Positions 47,501-60,500 of a DNA stretch of 64,000 nt are shown here, piece after piece. Source of the DNA: Chinchilla lanigera (taxonomy: Eukaryota; Chordata; Mammalia; Rodentia; Chinchillidae); NCBI RefSeq assembly GCF_000276665.1, contig NW_004955438.1, forward strand, positions 15,722,328 through 15,786,327. The letters run 5' to 3'. Numbering within the stretch: the first letter of the stretch is position 1; each line of letters opens with the position of its first letter. The position numbers were made by a program, and so were the translations under genes. The notes under the pieces are model-generated. The model saw only the letters and a program-made list of their open reading frames with translations. It had not been told where the DNA came from and made no database searches.

Positions 47501-50500
47501 GTGGAGAAACAAAAAAGATGAATTAATTCATTTAAGCCCTTGATTTTGAAGTCTTAGTAATGGTAAACAAATGTATCAGCTTTCAGCAGTATTTATGGAG
47601 TTGAGGGTGTTTATTAATGCTGGCTCACAATTCCTATATCACTACTTTTTTGGTTTGATCTGTTATCATTTTCTTGTTAAGTTAGAAGATAATATATTAG
47701 TTAGCTTTCCTGTTGCTGGGGCATATTACTCAAACCCACAACTTAAAGGAGGTGAGTTTAATTATAGTTTAAGTGATTCAGTCTGTGATTGGCTGACTCC
47801 AAGATAGAAACGTCAGGGTAGAAGGGTATGGTGCAGGACAGTCGTTCACTGCATGGCAGCCAAGAAGCAGAAAAAGGAGGAGCTGGAGTGGGAGATATAC
47901 CCTCTAAAACCCCCACAGTGACACACCTTTTCTAACCAGCCCTACCTCCTAACAGCACATTTAGCTATGGGCTCATTAGTGGATTAATCCACTGATAACA
48001 GATATAAAGATATAACAATATAGAGAGGAGACTGTTTTCATTTTTTGTTTGGTTTAATGTAAAAAAAGAATAATCCATGTTCAAGCACTGGCAAAGTTTA
48101 CGATGGAAACACATGAGCTTGGAAGAAAAACAAGGAAAATCAGTAACAGATATGCTTTTGCATATTTACATATAACTATATTTAAATATTTGTCTTCTTT
48201 GAGAAGGGGGAAGCATTTAATGCAAATTGCCATGATTCTTAGCAACCTTAATTACCAAAGCTGCCAAGAACACAGATCCAGCAGTCCCCTAATTCAGGGC
48301 TCCCTCGTGCCTCAATTACACTGTGAAAACAGATGAGGTTATGTGAATTTATGAGCACTTGATTAATTTATGCTAGTTACAAACACAGACACTATTCTCA
48401 GTGTGTTGTAAGAGTCTGCAAACTCTTTCCTTTATCACTTAAGTTTTTCCATGTGATTTCATATATTGTTCTCTACTTGGAAGCCTCTTAAACTCTATCT
48501 TATTTTCTAGGTAAATCCTTTAAAGTAATATTTCCCATACCTTAATGACTGTTTAGTTCTTTTGCCAACATTTATTTATTCATTATAAAGAAGCAGTATA
48601 AGAGGGAACACAACCAAAGCAACTGGAAATGGTGTCTGGTGTCAGTGACTGCAGGAGTTCCTTTCCAAAGCATTGTTGGCTCAGCTGATTCTTGTAGTCA
48701 TATGAAAGCACATAAAGTGATAGCATTCTTCTTATTGGTTGCTTCAGTGTCTTACTGATTAAGGTATATTCTTCTAAATCTACCAATTTTGTACATTCTC
48801 TTTCTATATAATGACCTCTGAATCGTTGCCATGCATACAGAGACATATAATTATACATTTCAAAATTGCATGTTATATATTGATTACTTAATCTAATATA
48901 CTATGTTTCCCTTCTTAATATAACAGATTTTCCTTCTCATCATTTCAATTCAGCAGCTAGCTGACAAATACCTTCATTATTATTTTACTATCTTATAGAG
49001 GTTCTTACAGTTTGTGGTTTGTAGGTTTCAGAGGCTGGAGACAAAGAAATGAATCTGAGTTGCATTACTACAGGGATGGACTGGATGATTCTGGCATCTA
49101 ACTAATCTGATTATGAAGGCCATTTTGTAGTTTGGCTGGGTGACAGAAAACCAATTTTAATTGCATAACACTGATGGAAAAATCTGACTTGACACAGAAG
49201 GCAGGGTTCAAAGAGTGTATTAAATATAACCTAAGGAACATTTCCTGGTCAAAGGAATTGTCAAGAGTTATATATGTCACCTCATCTAAGCATGAACCAC
49301 AAAAAGTCCTACCTCAATACTAATAAAAACCTAAGATATTCATGTGACTTTGTTTACTTTATTTCCTAGATTGGCATCCAGCACTACCTTTTCTAATCAA
49401 GCAGAAAGGTAAGGTCCTAAGTGGGTCCAAATCTCACTTTTTTTTTTACCTCCTGTGCATGTTTATCTCGTTTCTAAAACAGAAGTGTATATTCAGTGGA
49501 AGGGCTATAGTTGGTCTCAGTTGTAACTCCAGAGAGCATTAGTTATTTGATTTACATTTATGCCTTTATTTATTCATGCACTCATTTTAGTCAATAAGTA
49601 CTTCTAAGCCCACCTTGTATAAGATACTTGTTTTAATTAGGAACAAACTTATATGATTCCCACCAATATAGGGCATGATGTCCACTTGGGAGACAAATGT
49701 GAAATATTCACACAAATTTGTAATTGTAAACTGTGCTAAGTACTATGAAGAAAAATAATTATACAGAGATTTATGTAACAATTCATTTGACAAGTTTTTA
49801 TGGAGTTACTACGTGGATACTGAGGATATAGTGGTTAACAAAAAGGCAAATCCTGGCTTTCATGAAATTTATATTCCAGTCGAAGAGAGAGATCAAGCAA
49901 ATTACCCAACAAGAAAATTGACAACATAATTTTATAACATTTAGTGCTAAGCACTGTGAAAATTAATCAAGACCAGGTGATAGGGACAGGAGGTGGTGTT
50001 TTAACTATAATGGTCAAAGACAGCCTTTCGGAGGAAATGCTTTTGAACAAAACCTGAATTAAATGAAAGAACTATGCAGCAATTTATGGAAAAAACCAAC
50101 CCAGGCAGAGGGAACAGCAAAGGCTTCAACTCAGGAAAATGCATGATGTACTCAGTGAACAGACCAATGTGGCTACAATATAATAGATATTGTGAAACGG
50201 GAAGAAATTGTTCAAAAGGAAAGAAGAACTACGGTGGGGGAAGGGGAAAAGGAAGGAAGGGAAAAGGTTAAAAAATAAAATAGAAACAAAGCTTTGTAAA
50301 TAGGGAAGGGAAGATGGATTAAAGGGAGGAGAGGGGATTGGGAAAAATGGAGAAATCAGAAAATATCATATACAGGTACAAATGCCCTATGATGAATATG
50401 ATCATTATGTGTATCTAAAATGTACCAATAAACTTAATTATAAAAAAAGAAGGGCGGGAAATGAGATAGACAAGGTAGTGAAGAGCCAAGCCAGGTAGAG

Positions 50501-51483
50501 ACTGATAGATTATTATAAGGAGTTGAGCTCTTACTGAATGAAACGGGGAGCCACTGGAGCAAGAAGCAACATGCTTTACCCCGTGATTTGAAAGGATCAT
50601 TCTCCCGTCAAAATCACAGACTCAAAAAATGCAATGGTGGTTGCCAGTGGCTGGGGGTTGGGAGATAGGGAATTATTTAATCAATGGGCATAAAATTTCA
50701 GTTAAGCAGCTACAGAACACTGAACCTATAGTCAACAATAATATATAGTACACTTAAAATCTTAAGAAAGTAGATTTCATGCTGTGTTCTTATGAGAATA
50801 AAATTTAAAATATTTAAAATGAAAAATTAAAAACCAAAGAAAGGACCACTTTAACATATGTGCTGAAATAGGTCATGGAGGTGACAGGAAGCAGGAAAAC
50901 CAGTTTGGAAATTGTTTCATTGTGCAAGTAAGAGAAAATGGTGACTTGCTTTCAGGTGATGAGAAACTGTCACATTAAGGATATATTTAGGAGATATTTT
51001 GAAAGTAGAGCCAACAGAGTTTGCTGATAGATTGGATACTAGGTGAGAGAGAAAGGAGGCAAGAGTGCCTCTCAGATTTTGGGTACCTTTGCTGAATTTC
51101 CTCATCTGTGAAAGGGTACTAACATATGCCCTTCCTGTGCCACAGGGTATTGTCTGGCACTCCCATCATGTGCCACTTACTGAGACAGGCGAGTAAGTGA
51201 GCACTGATGTCACGAGTGGGTGTAGCTCACTAACGCTAAATTTACTAGACACGATCTAGTCTGTGTAGTGGTAAAGAAAAGGAGAAGGGAAGGGCCTCCC
51301 TTAAGAAGTGACATTTTTAACTAGGATCTGAAAGAAATAAGTTGAATTTAACTGCAAACAGTTATGGAAAGAGCTTGGGTAAAGTTGCTAAGGTAATAAA
51401 GAACACAGTATGTGGAAAAAACTATGAAAAGGCTAGTGTGGCTACAAGTGCAGAAACGCAAGCTTTCACTGAGATTGGCTGAG

Positions 51484-51523
<40 letters not shown>

Positions 51524-54500
51524 CATATGGAAAGGTTACTTTGGCAACATGTGACAGGATGAGAGAACTAAAGGGCAGGAATAGATGCTATGTGTGACTT
51601 CGAGTACACTGATCCTTTTCTGCCTTAGTTTTCTCAACTGTAAAAGGGATTCTAACATATGCCGCTCTTGTGCAACAGGGGTAATTGCTGCGAGGTCCAA
51701 GTGACAGAGTTTTGTGACGTGTAACTGTAGCATTTTGTACAAACATAAAATGGCATTGTTTTTAGTATTGTATGTCAACAACTGAAGGTTTTAGATATCC
51801 TTTCTTTTGTTCTATTTGGGCATATAATTTTTAAAAGCTTTTTTCTTCTTAATATTTTGAAGTCTCATATAAGTTTTTAAGTATACAATAAAGTTGAAAG
51901 AATTTTACAGCGAACACTTATATACTTATCACCTACTTTCTACAGTGGGCATGTTATTTATTTTATCACATATCCCTCTATCTGGCCTTATATCCATTTT
52001 GTTTGGATTAATTTCAAAGTAAACTTCAGACTTAGTACACTTGTCCCCCTATGTATGTCAGCAAAGTTGGCATTAACTACAATTAAATTTTCTTAGGGAC
52101 ATCAGAGCTAGTGCTGCTAGAAAGGGTGAGACTTGCATAGTTATGGTTTCCCCTTCAACCATTGTACACTTGATGCATGTCAAAAGAACTTTATGTGGTT
52201 CTGTTTCTTAAACCAAGGTACCAGAAGATGGATTTTCTGAGGTGCTTAGGGTTTTACCTACTCTGTTTCTTAATGGTATTATTTCCTGAGGAAATTTTAA
52301 AACAGATGAAATCTAATTTATGAAATTTTAAAAAAATTATAACTACTGCTTCCTATCATTTACTCAAGACAAATTTGTCTACTTTTAAGACATACAGATG
52401 TTATCCAATGTTTTCTTCTAAGTTTATTGTTTTAGCATGTATACTAGCATCTTCATCATTCTCAAGTTAATTTTTATATGTGATGTGAGGTGGGAGTTCC
52501 TTGTCATTCATATTACCATCTAATTACTTTAGCATCATTTTTCTAAAAGCACTTTTTTTCTCTTTGGATGTGTTTGGTGTTTATTAAACTAAAGGACACC
52601 ATATAAGGATAAGCCTATTTCTGGGCTTCCTACCCTGTTCCATTGATCTACACTGATCTTCCTGTAGATCTTCAAGCTAGTACCACACTGTCTTGATTCA
52701 GTAGTTATGTAGTAAGTCATTGAAGTCACAGAGTATGAGTCCTGCAACTGTAGTCATCTTTTTCAAGGCTGGTCTGGATATCTAGACTCTTTGCATTTCC
52801 ATGTAAATTTTAGAATAAGTGACTCATTCTTAACCATAGGCCTGCTGGAGCTGTACTAAAAGTATAAATCAATTTGGGGACAACTGACATAAAGGTGGTG
52901 AATCTTCCAATTCATGAACATGGTATACATCTTCACTACAAAAGATTTTTATCAGTATTTTTTAGTTTAAATGCAGAGATCTTATACATCTTTGTTAAAT
53001 TTATTCTTAAAATTTTTGTTTTGTAAAGATAATATAAATTGAATTTTGAAAAATTTCATTAACTTTTTACTGCTGATATAAATTTGTGTATACTAACATT
53101 GTATCCTAGATAAATTCACTTCTTAGTTCTAGAAGTTACTTTATAGATATCTTAGGATTTACTATATATGGGAAAACATCATATCTGCAAACAATAATAG
53201 CTTTGCTACTTCCTTTCTCATCTTTGATCTTTTCTTTTTATTATCTTATTGAAATGACTAGTACGGTAATAGAGATGTGGGAGTGGACATTCTTGCTTTG
53301 TGTGCTATCTTACAGAGAAAATATTCAATATCTCAATATTAGTTATATTAGCTATAGGTTTTTTGTAAGTGCCCTTTAGCAAATTAAGGATGCTTCCTTC
53401 TATTTCCAGTTTCTTGATTTTTTTTTAAAGTTATGAGAGTGTGCTGAACTTTTGTTAAATGTAATTTCTACATATATTGAAATAATCAAAAGTTTTTTAT
53501 CTTTATTCTTTAATATATTGAATTACATCCATTGAATTCTTACATTTCTGAGGCAAAGTCTACTTGATTGTGATGTATCATTTTTTTAACCTATAGCTGG
53601 ATTCAATGTCCTTGAGGAATATTTGTCAGTCTTTTCTATTTCCATTTTTTAAATTTTCTGATAATGTTTTATTTTGATAATGGCTTTATCTGATTTAGTT
53701 TTAGGGCTATGCTGACCTCATAAAACAAATTGGTAGAGGATCTCTGCTCTGAAAGTTATTGTAAAGTTTGGAGTCGGGGCTGGGGATTTAGCTCAGCGGC
53801 AAAAGCGCCTGCCTGGCAAGCGCAAGGTCGTGAGTTCGGTTCCCGGTACCGGAGAAAAACCAAAAAAAAAAAAAAAAAAAAGTTTGGAGTTATTTTTTTC
53901 CTAAATAAGACTTTTGGTTTCAATGTTTGAACCAGCATTTCAGGTATGCATGGCATACTATGGCAATAATAGGTGTAAATAGACAAGCAGGACTTTCCAC
54001 CCTTTATCTGTTTGCATTCTGATTTCTTCTTCCTGATAACTTACCCTCTAAGTGTTTCAGAAAAATCCATGCTCTGGTACCTTGGTTTAAGATACAGGAC
54101 CACATAAAGTTCTTTTGATATGCATGAAGTGTATAATGGATGTAGGGGAAACCACAGCTATGAAAGTCCTACGCTTTTTAGCAGTACCAGCTCAGATGTC
54201 CCTAAGAAAATTTCCTTGATCTCTCAATGGGAATGAACATCTCCCTTACTATAGTTTTCCTCACAACAGTTCTCCCAATAGCCAAATACACTTTTGGGGA
54301 AGATCTCGCTGATAATCTTCATCCAGCATTCTATTTCTGATTGCCATTCTCTGCACATGCGACCTTTGCAGGTTTTCTTTTCTCCTGAGGCCCTGGAACC
54401 TTCATACATACTTTGGGAGACTTGGATTAAGTCTGAGATCATTTTGACATTTCATGGTTTTATCTAAAAAATATATTGTTAATAAAAATGAGGCTTGGCT

Positions 54501-57500
54501 AGATTATTTCAACTCACTGATGAAAATGACAATGAGATGTTGCATAAGAAGACTGGTGTGTAATTGCCTAAACTCTGAATGAATAACTGCTAAATGCATA
54601 CTCGATGGCTCACAATTTCTTGTGCTATTTCTTTCCCTATTCCAACACAGCATGATGGTCCCTGGCAATGCAGCAGGGGTGGCCAAGCAGTTCCTGCGCT
54701 GCATCTTCCATCAACTGGCCCCCAACGGCATCTTCCCGCAGTTGTTCCAGAGCACCATCAAAGGTAATGTGCCCAGAGGTTCCAGACACCACAAACCTGG
54801 CTAGTCCCCCAAACCAGAACACTACTAAATCTGACTGTTTTTTTGGCAGATGGAACTTTTTTACGGACCTTGGCCACATCTCTCATGGACTTCAACGAGC
54901 TGAGCTCTATTGCTGCTCTCAGTCAGCTCTTGGAGGTAGGTTTGCTTTAATGCTACCCTATGCCCCAGCCAAAATGTCACTCTGTACAGTACTGCTGAGG
55001 GAGAAACTCACATTCATTAACTTAAAAATTTGATTTAAATTTTGTATGGTTTACTATTCATTTAAGCTTCTAGACACTCTCAGCTAAGTGTTGGACAGCG
55101 AGTTGAAAACTCACCTCCACAGAACTATCCTTTGGACTTTGGAAATGAGCCATAATGGGTAGACCACCACATAATGTTCAGTACCAGGACCCTCTACTGC
55201 CTAATTACAGTGGAGTGTTGTATCACAAAACTGAGATTCCAGTCGTGGCTCCTCTGTTTATGTGCTGTCTTTTTGTCTTGTGAGACTAAAGTTCAAGTCT
55301 CAGCTCTACTACTGTCTCTCTTAGCTAGTATTTCGCTAGGAGGAAAGCGGCTGCTCTCGTAATTTATAGTTCCTGTCTTTGGGCTGAATGATTCTTTCCG
55401 GTGAGCATCATGCAGTATGACTTCTTAGGATTGAAATACACCAATTATAGATCCTTATTTCTTGCTTACATTTTACCTTTCATTGAGTCAGAGATCACGA
55501 ATCTTCCCTTTGAAGTTTGTCCGAACTTGTCAAATTTTCTCGTTTTCTTCCCATTACAATAATTGGCCTATATAGTTGGCACTCACCATATGTTTATAGC
55601 ATTATATGGGATTTTAAAAACTGACTTCACCAATAGCTATATGAATGAATCCCCCATGCTGTTTCAGCATTTGATTGCCTATGCTTTTGTGTTTTTAGGG
55701 TCTAAATAACAAAAAGAATTTACCAGCAGGGGGTGCTATGATACGCTGTTTGGAAAACATTGCTACTTTCATGGAAGCTTTGCCCATGGATTCTCCTAGT
55801 AGCCTCTGGACCACAATCAGCAACCAGTTTCAGACATTTTTTGCCAAGCTGCCTTGTGTTTTACCTCTAAAGGTAAGCAAAGCCTACAATTTCATTTTTA
55901 ATTACTTCCTGGCCATTTGCTTACAGAGAACAACACAAGAGGCGGTCTTGGGTGATGTGATGTATCCCAAAGTGTTTGTCTGCCATGGAATGCAGAGAAT
56001 TATTCAAGTTCTTCTTTTAAATATTACCAAATGACAACTACCTGGAATGGGCATTTTGCTCACTGATATGAATATGTTCTGTGTACATTTTTTGCTGTTT
56101 TTTTAAAAGTCAGGAAGACATTAGTAGATTTGTGTTTAGCTAGAAATTTTCTCAGGTGTACATTAAATAAACAAATTAATAGTTTTGTCTAAAGGGAGCC
56201 CAGGTATGTAATGTAAAGTTTTAATTTTAGAATTATCTAAAGGGAAATGTTTGCCTATGTATTTGTGAATGAAGAACTTGTAAGACCAAGATGATATTTC
56301 TGCTGGACTCATTACTCCCCAATATCATACCACCTTGCGAGAACACATACATAGTAACTTTCCTGAAAATAATGTTGGCCCAAGGGTTAGTACCAACATG
56401 GGCCCATTAAATGCAAACATAGACACCTATACTACTAAAGTTCGAAGAGACTTATAAAGATTTATTCTTTCCAGGCCCCATCTCCTATATGGGGGATTGC
56501 ATCCAAAGGGGTGGTGCTACTTGCTTAAATAGCTCAGCAGTGGGAGAATTAAGAATTAGAACTCAAATCTTCTATGGCACAGTCCAGTGCTCTTTCTACT
56601 CACAGACCCCTCAAACCCTTCTAAAACAGGGATGAGGAAAAGGCATTTGCACCTCTAGAACAAGGAGAAAAGATGTGGTCGGCAGTGGCATTGCTGTGTC
56701 TTTGATCAGTAGCCCCAATAGGTATTTTGTGCTTTCTCTGTGCATTTCACAGATGAAAGTATTTAAATTGGAACACAGTGAATCACTTGTTCATCTGACA
56801 AGTGAAGTTACATGTTGTTAGCTCCACTTCTGAAATGAGTATTAGATACGTGTAAAATGTCATAAAGATCAATCACCTCTGATAATACCTTTGGTAAATT
56901 GGCAGATATTTCTAATAGGGAATGTAAGGACGATCATTCAGTGACCCTTAGCCTTCTTTATGCTGCTTTGAGTTTGAAGGTAGAGGAAGACACAGAGGTA
57001 CAGGGGAAGGATCCTTAGCATTTCCCTCATTCTCTCACAAATCTGGATTAACTAAATAAATCCAAGAAAATAAGATTAGTACTTTGAAACCTTGGATATA
57101 CATAGGTACTATAAATACACATACGAAAAATCAAGTGCACACATTTTAACACAGCCACACAGAGCCTCTCTTGAGGGGGGAGTCATCATGGGAGTTCATT
57201 GCTAAGAGAGCGCTATACTCTGAGAGGAGGAGCGGGCAGGGCAGCAGATTCAGATGGCTGTGTGCAGATAGTTAAGATAGTTAATTGAAAGCATTTCCTG
57301 CTGTAAACAACTGGTATGCCTAAGTTGTAAGTCATCTCTGCCCATGGGAACCTTGCCTGCAGGGCTAGTGAGTGAAGTGGAATGACGTAAGATAATAGGA
57401 AAACTGAGACCCCCTAAGAACTGTAAAGCATTAGTCCCACTACTGGTTCAGCCACTACTCTGCCTGCTGATTGTTATGCAGGTGATGAGACCTCAGGTGG

Positions 57501-60500
57501 ATCTTCCCACATTTCCTGATTTTTAAATCACTGACAGGGGTGGTAGAGTGGTGGTGGTGGTGATGAGCAGCCAGTTGTCAACCCCTGGATTAAAGTAAGT
57601 AAAAGTCCCATCAACTCCAATGGGTATTGAGCATACAAAGTAGGCCAGTGGTTCCTTTAAAAGACACTTGTGAAATACTTTTGGGATTTGTGTGAGAATT
57701 TTCCCCTGCTAGGTCAGATTTAGGCAGATCAAGGCATTGCTTCTATTTTGTTTTTAATCTCTGGGAAAAATACAAAGTTGTTGAATGATTTGTAGCTTAT
57801 TATTATCAGTTTGGAAAATGGACTTCAAATTTAAGTGTGCATCAGTGTCCTTACAGGCTTGATAGAACCTGGATTACTGGGCCTGATTCCTGAGTTTCTC
57901 ATTCAACAGAGTGGGTCCTAAGGACTTGAATTTTAACAAGTTTCCAGAAAACAGACTTGCTGCTGGATCCAAGGGCTCCACTTGGAGAACTGACTTGGTT
58001 GGCACCATCTGAAAGAGGCTACAATACATAGCTGCAGAAACAGAACTATAGCCTCCTACTGGAATATATTTACAATGTTAAACAATATTTTTTTGAGTCA
58101 GGGTCTCACTATGTAGTTTAGACTGGCTTTGAACTCACTATGTAGTCCAACCTGGCCTTGAACTCATGGTGATCTTGCCTCAGCCTCCCAAGTGCTGGGA
58201 TTAGAGGCATGCACCACCATGCCCAGCCAGTAATATTATTCTTCATTCTTGTTGCAGAATGTTTCTTCCACCCAAGTAAATTCAATTTAAAAAGTATATT
58301 TTGATGTACTTGCCAAAATAGAACTCTAGTAGACTTGTAGGGAATGACTGATTTTTCTCTTGTTGAAATTTTACTGCATTTCCCCAGGTTTTGTCATGTC
58401 TTTTCACAATGGATAAAGAACAAATAAAACTAGCTTTTATTTAGATTAATGGTTTTTAAATAGATCTAAGGTTTTTTTTTCCAACATGACCTTTCACAAG
58501 TTAGTGTATCTCTTTAGAGTTGGTTACATTTAATATCTACCTATCCACCCATGTGTCCATCTATCCATCCATCCACCCAGTTGTCAATCCAGATTCCTGT
58601 ATGATTTAATTCTATAGCCACATCTTTGAAAAATAGTACAGGAGCTGTATTTAATTATTTAATGTTGTTTAACTGATTGTTTTATTTAAAAGTTTTAACT
58701 TGAGAATGGTTATTTTCAATGTGAATATCTGGCATAAGAAACTATGAGAGGTAATTTTAGATTTTTCTTTTTTGCTAAAATAAATACAGACACTATTTAA
58801 AATAAAAGATCTATGAGGAAGGGAACTGACTTTTTACTTTTTTCAATATTTGTTCACAGTGTTCTTTAGATTCCAGTTTGAGAATTATGATTTGCCTCCT
58901 GAAGATACCTTCTACTAATGCCACAAGGGTATGTATGTTTCAGAAAAACATAATCCATTGGGTATTTGGTTATTTTTAACCTAAAAAGATAGGTGTATAG
59001 CACTACTGTATAGTTCTTCCATACTGAATGCCTCCACTTCAGTCTCCTTCCTCTGCTTCTGCTAGGTCAGTATCTAATATATCACAGTGCTATTGTTTAT
59101 AATTGGTCCTTCTAATCCTAGGTCATGTCTACCAATCCATATTCCATACTACTAACTAGGTGATCCTTCTAAACACAGAATTCATTGCATTGGTTCCTTG
59201 GTTGAAAATCTTTGATAACTTCTCATTTATTTTAGAATAATGTGGCTTTAGAAAGATACTTTATTACTTACCAGATTACCTTTCTAAGTTAGTCCTTGGC
59301 TGCTTGTACCATCCCTTATTCCTCCTATGCACTCTCACAATAAGCATCATCATCTTCATCAAAACAACTGCTGTTTATTGAATACTTACCTTATGGCTGA
59401 CCTTGTGTTTAGAACATTGCATATGTAATCTATTTAGTTTTATACTCTCCTTGCCCTTGCTTAGGTTATTTCCTTTCTGTGAAATGCTTTGGTACTAGGA
59501 ATTGAACTCAGGACCTTGCACTTGCCAGGCAGGTGCTGTGCCACTGAGCTATATCCCTGGCCTGAAATGCTTTTACTCTTATCAGTGTGCTGAACTTCTT
59601 CTCATTTGTCAAGCTTCCATTCAGATCTTTTTAAATGCTCGTACAATCTATAGCAACTACCTCTCATGTCAGTTCCCATTATACTTGCCTGAGATTTCTC
59701 TGTTAGCACTTATATTGTCCTGAAGCCTCTCTGGTGAGACCATGAGCTTCAAGAAGTCCAGTTCTGTGTCTCATTCACTTCTGTATTCCCAGAATACAGA
59801 ATACCTCTCTGGGCTACATTATATGCAATGGTGCAATTGTGTGTATTGCAATAGGTTGTAATTACTACTTAATATCTCAACAATTTGTGTTACCTGCAAC
59901 CGTTTACCTTCACTGTGCTTCCATAGACTCACAGTTTATGATAGAAAGTTGCAAAGAAATTATTTGGCTCAATCTGGTCATTTATAGATAAGGAATAACC
60001 TCAGAGAAATAAAATGCCTTAGCCAAGGTAGTTTGTAGAAGATTTGAGACTTAAACGAAGGTCCTTTGAGTCCAAGCTCCTTTGTTTTTCATTTGCACAT
60101 GTTGCCCATCACCATTCTGGTTCATTAAATATAAGGACAAGTTTCTGTATAGTCTTGAATTTAGGTTTCTCTTTTTAATCAATGAGGATGCATTATTTAT
60201 CAATGTGAGACATATTGCCGTCCCTATTCATCTGTTGTCAGCATTTGAAAGCAACAGCCTTTATACAGAGCTGCCTTCACAAAGAATGCTGAATCAAACC
60301 TACCATTTCAATGAGTTTTTAAAAAATGTTCTGTATAGAAACCATCACATAAGTTTCTGTGGGGAGTACAAATAAGTGAAAAGCATAATTTCTGTTCTCA
60401 GGGGCAACTAACATGCAATGAATTCATTTTTTCCATCAATGGAAGAAACCTCAAAAGCATTCATATTCTTTGATTTAGTAGTTTGTTTTTCTGAGAATCT

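Larger units (their letters stand above)
49409..54650 (+). other. Large intron between exons 15 and 16
   Basis: A 5.2-kb phase-2 intron made largely of old repeats: a nested antisense L2 (49570-51085), MIR pieces (51085-51235 and 51600-51760), a TG microsatellite (51486-51522), antisense L1 (51850-53935) and a young ID SINE (53776-53880). Nothing recognised in 53950-54650. Confidence 0.75.
55873..58859 (+). other. Intron between exons 18 and 19
   Basis: Phase-0 intron of 3.0 kb. It contains a short TGG run near 57540, a MER5-like fragment (57835-57990), a B1 SINE (58087-58228) and a short ATCC-type repeat near 58555-58580. The rest, including 55900-57500, has no firm assignment. Confidence 0.65.

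Noticed and set aside
54637..55033. Alternative frames on both strands across exons 16 and 17
   Set aside because: Shadows of the two UNC79 exons and the 86-base intron between them.
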